A DNA stretch of 5,605 nucleotides from Solobacterium sp. (GTDB lineage Bacteria > Bacillota_I > Bacilli_A > Erysipelotrichales > Erysipelotrichaceae), in assembly GCA_017543005.1 (NCBI GenBank), contig JAFWEA010000174.1:1-5605 (forward strand). Direction: 5' to 3'. Position numbers and translations under genes: made by a program. Under the pieces are notes generated by a model. It was not told the origin of the DNA and made no database searches. It was given only the letters and a program-made list of their open reading frames with translations. Positions 4,113 through 5,605 of the stretch are shown here, piece after piece (the first letter of the stretch is position 1; each line of letters opens with the position of its first letter).

Positions 4113-5605
4113 ATGAAACGGGTATTAAGGAAAGGGCTGCGGATTCTGACAGCGATCGTGACGGCGGTCGGCCTGGGTCCGCTCATGACCAGAACCGTGC
4201 AGGCTGAGAATTATATTCACAGCGTGACGGCCACCTCCAATCTCAGTTCTGTCCTGCAGGCCGACCAGCCGCTGCAGAGACTGACCATGAACAAAAATGA
4301 AACGGACAATGATGTCGTACTGGAATCCGATCTGGACGGTTTCTGGCAGAAGAAGATCGGCGGTGTCTGGACAGATATCGATTCCGGCACGTTTACCGGC
4401 GGCGAGTGGCGGTATAGTTTTACAGTAGCGGTGGAAGGGGAAACCGATGACCGTCTGGCTGACGATATCACCCTGACCGTGGACGGCCAGGCCTGGATCA
4501 AGGACGATGCCGTGACATACGCGCCGTATGATGAAGTTCCGTACTGGTATGTCTGGTTTGTATCACCGGCCTTCACGGTGGAAGAAACCGGTACACTGTC
4601 CTTCAATGCGCTGTATGAATGGAATGATATCGCCAATGATCTGAATGCCCCGATTACATCGATTGATGTGTCATCGGGTGCTTCCGGTGGGAAGACGCCG
4701 TATACATTCTCCAAGGTATCCGGTCCGGACTGGCTCAGTGTTTCGGCGGAAGGTGTCATCAGCGGCACCCCGACGGCCCTCGGGCCCAACAGTGACCTGG
4801 TCATCCGGGTGACGGACAGCGATGGCAATTATGCGGATATTACCCTTCATGTCAGCGATACGGTGGACAGTGTCCACAGCTTTGTGACACATCTGGAAGG
4901 ATCCGTGAATGAATACAGCGGCGATCTTTCCGATTTTGGTGTTTACGGAGATACGACTCCTGATCTGACAATTACCGGCAAGCCGACAGACGGCAATGCC
5001 CATATCAGCACTGATCCGGCTGATACCGTCTGGCTGAAGCAGAGCGGGGCTAGCTGGATCCCGTATTCCGGCATGTTTACCAATGGCGATTACCGTCTGC
5101 AGACGGTTGTCTTAGTCGATGCGTCGGATGCGGCTTCGTTCTGGTTCTCATCTGCTTTTGCGCTGGAAATCAACGGCGAAGGCTGGGAAATCGAAAACAT
5201 TGAGAACGCGGATACAGGCTGTAAGGCGGTCATGGTATCGCCGGCATTCACTGTCGTCGATCCGCGCACAGCAATCAAGGATATCGTCGCGGAATCGGAA
5301 ACATTTGAAAATCCTGAAGACTATGCCCACATGAATCCGAAAATCGGCGACCCGGTCTTTTATCCGGACTTTACCGTTACCGAAGGACAGCCGGTGTTTG
5401 TTTCATCAACCAGCAGACAATGGGAACGGCTGACCAAGACTGGTGGTTGGAAACCATATGGCGAGACAACCTTCCGACCGGGTTATTACCGCCTGGCAAT
5501 TCAGGTCCGGATCGAAGGAGAGGACAGCAAGACCTACACCCTGGACCGTTTCCCGACCTTTATGAACAACAATGTCATGTGGGAGCAGCGGGAATCCTGG
5601 GCCGC
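4113..5605 (+). CDS. Secreted/surface protein with He_PIG-like Ig domain and repeated Trp/Tyr-rich modules (3' end outside window)
   Basis: The frame is open from ATG 4113 to the window end (497 codons, no stop), so the C-terminus and any sortase motif or anchor are not visible. Residues 1-31 are a classic signal peptide: basic MKRVLRKGLR, hydrophobic ILTAIVTAVGLGPL, and a probable cleavage after VQA31. The mature part is acidic, Thr/Ser/Asp/Trp-rich, with a single Cys (C370), as expected of a Gram-positive exported beta-sheet protein. Residues about 178-248 match the putative-Ig (He_PIG) family pattern: PYTFSKVSGPDWLSVS, then GVISGTPTALG, then VTDSDGN. On either side are three diverged copies of another module (about 37-155, 254-382 and 388 onward), each with W-x-W/Y strands and an F-x-x-G-x-Y/W-R core. 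An in-frame ATG at 4071 would add MAEEQLFFQEGVSR but lacks a Shine-Dalgarno. No enzymatic motif is recognised; adhesion or ligand binding is inferred from architecture only. The gene is preceded by a terminator and starts its own unit. Confidence 0.88.
   Translation, partial: MKRVLRKGLRILTAIVTAVGLGPLMTRTVQAENYIHSVTATSNLSSVLQADQPLQRLTMNKNETDNDVVLESDLDGFWQKKIGGVWTDIDSGTFTGGEWRYSFTVAVEGETDDRLADDITLTVDGQAWIKDDAVTYAPYDEVPYWYVWFVSPAFTVEETGTLSFNALYEWNDIANDLNAPITSIDVSSGASGGKTPYTFSKVSGPDWLSVSAEGVISGTPTALGPNSDLVIRVTDSDGNYADITLHVSDTVDSVHSFVTHLEGSVNEYSGDLSDFGVYGDTTPDLTITGKPTDGNAHISTDPADTVWLKQSGASWIPYSGMFTNGDYRLQTVVLVDASDAASFWFSSAFALEINGEGWEIENIENADTGCKAVMVSPAFTVVDPRTAIKDIVAESETFENPEDYAHMNPKIGDPVFYPDFTVTEGQPVFVSSTSRQWERLTKTGGWKPYGETTFRPGYYRLAIQVRIEGEDSKTYTLDRFPTFMNNNVMWEQRESWA
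4221..5605 (+). repeat. Three diverged copies of a ~110-130-residue protein module
   Basis: Within the surface protein the core aligns by eye as FWQKKIGGVWTDIDSGTF followed by TGGEWRYSFTV (from residue 77), VWLKQSGASWIPYSGMF followed by TNGDYRLQTVV (from 306), and QWERLTKTGGWKPYGETTF followed by RPGYYRLAIQV (from 436). Copies 1 and 2 also share a closing SPAFTV (151-156 and 376-381). Copy 1 spans about 4221-4577, copy 2 about 4872-5258, and copy 3 starts near 5274 and is cut by the window end. The He_PIG-like domain separates copies 1 and 2. The copies are too diverged at DNA level to be recent duplications. Confidence 0.7.

Noticed and set aside
4217..4828. A 203-codon minus-strand frame opposite the surface-protein gene
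   Set aside because: The + strand frame here has a signal peptide, a ribosome site and a recognisable He_PIG-like pattern; the minus frame is Ser/Thr-rich mirror sequence without any of these.

Overview
The window carries four protein-coding genes, all on the + strand: the 3' half of valS (valyl-tRNA synthetase), a membrane-anchored alpha/beta hydrolase, a complete glpK (glycerol kinase), and the 5' part of a large secreted or surface protein. The first and last genes run off the window edges. The DNA is GC-rich at third codon positions. GlpK carries the histidine (H230) that PTS HPr phosphorylates in Firmicutes, the Shine-Dalgarno sequences are purine-rich, and the surface protein has a Gram-positive-style signal peptide. 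Together these suggest a relatively high-GC Firmicute. An Erysipelotrichia-like gut or oral bacterium is my best guess, but no marker in the window fixes the taxon.

Layout. Bases 1-1311 are the valS C-terminal half: catalytic KMSKS loop, anticodon-binding domain and C-terminal coiled coil. The 115-base gap after it holds an extended -10 promoter-like sequence, a possible 14-codon leader ORF and a terminator-like hairpin. The hydrolase (1427-2398) and glpK (2411-3901) are 12 bases apart and look like one transcription unit, closed by a strong intrinsic terminator (3912-3953). The next 159 bases (3954-4112) are non-coding and packed with inverted repeats: a G/C-tract palindrome followed by a T-run, interleaved AT-rich palindromes, and a hairpin in the probable leader of the next gene. 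The surface-protein gene starts at 4113 and is still open at 5605.

How the genes may work together. valS is housekeeping and probably unrelated to the rest. The hydrolase-glpK pair could couple hydrolysis of an ester (possibly a glycerol ester) at the membrane to glycerol phosphorylation; this rests on gene spacing alone. The surface protein combines a putative-Ig (He_PIG-like) domain with three diverged copies of a Trp/Tyr-rich module and is probably an extracellular binding or adhesion protein. The items most worth a second look are the repeated module, the palindrome-dense region in front of its gene, and the leader/terminator arrangement in front of the hydrolase.
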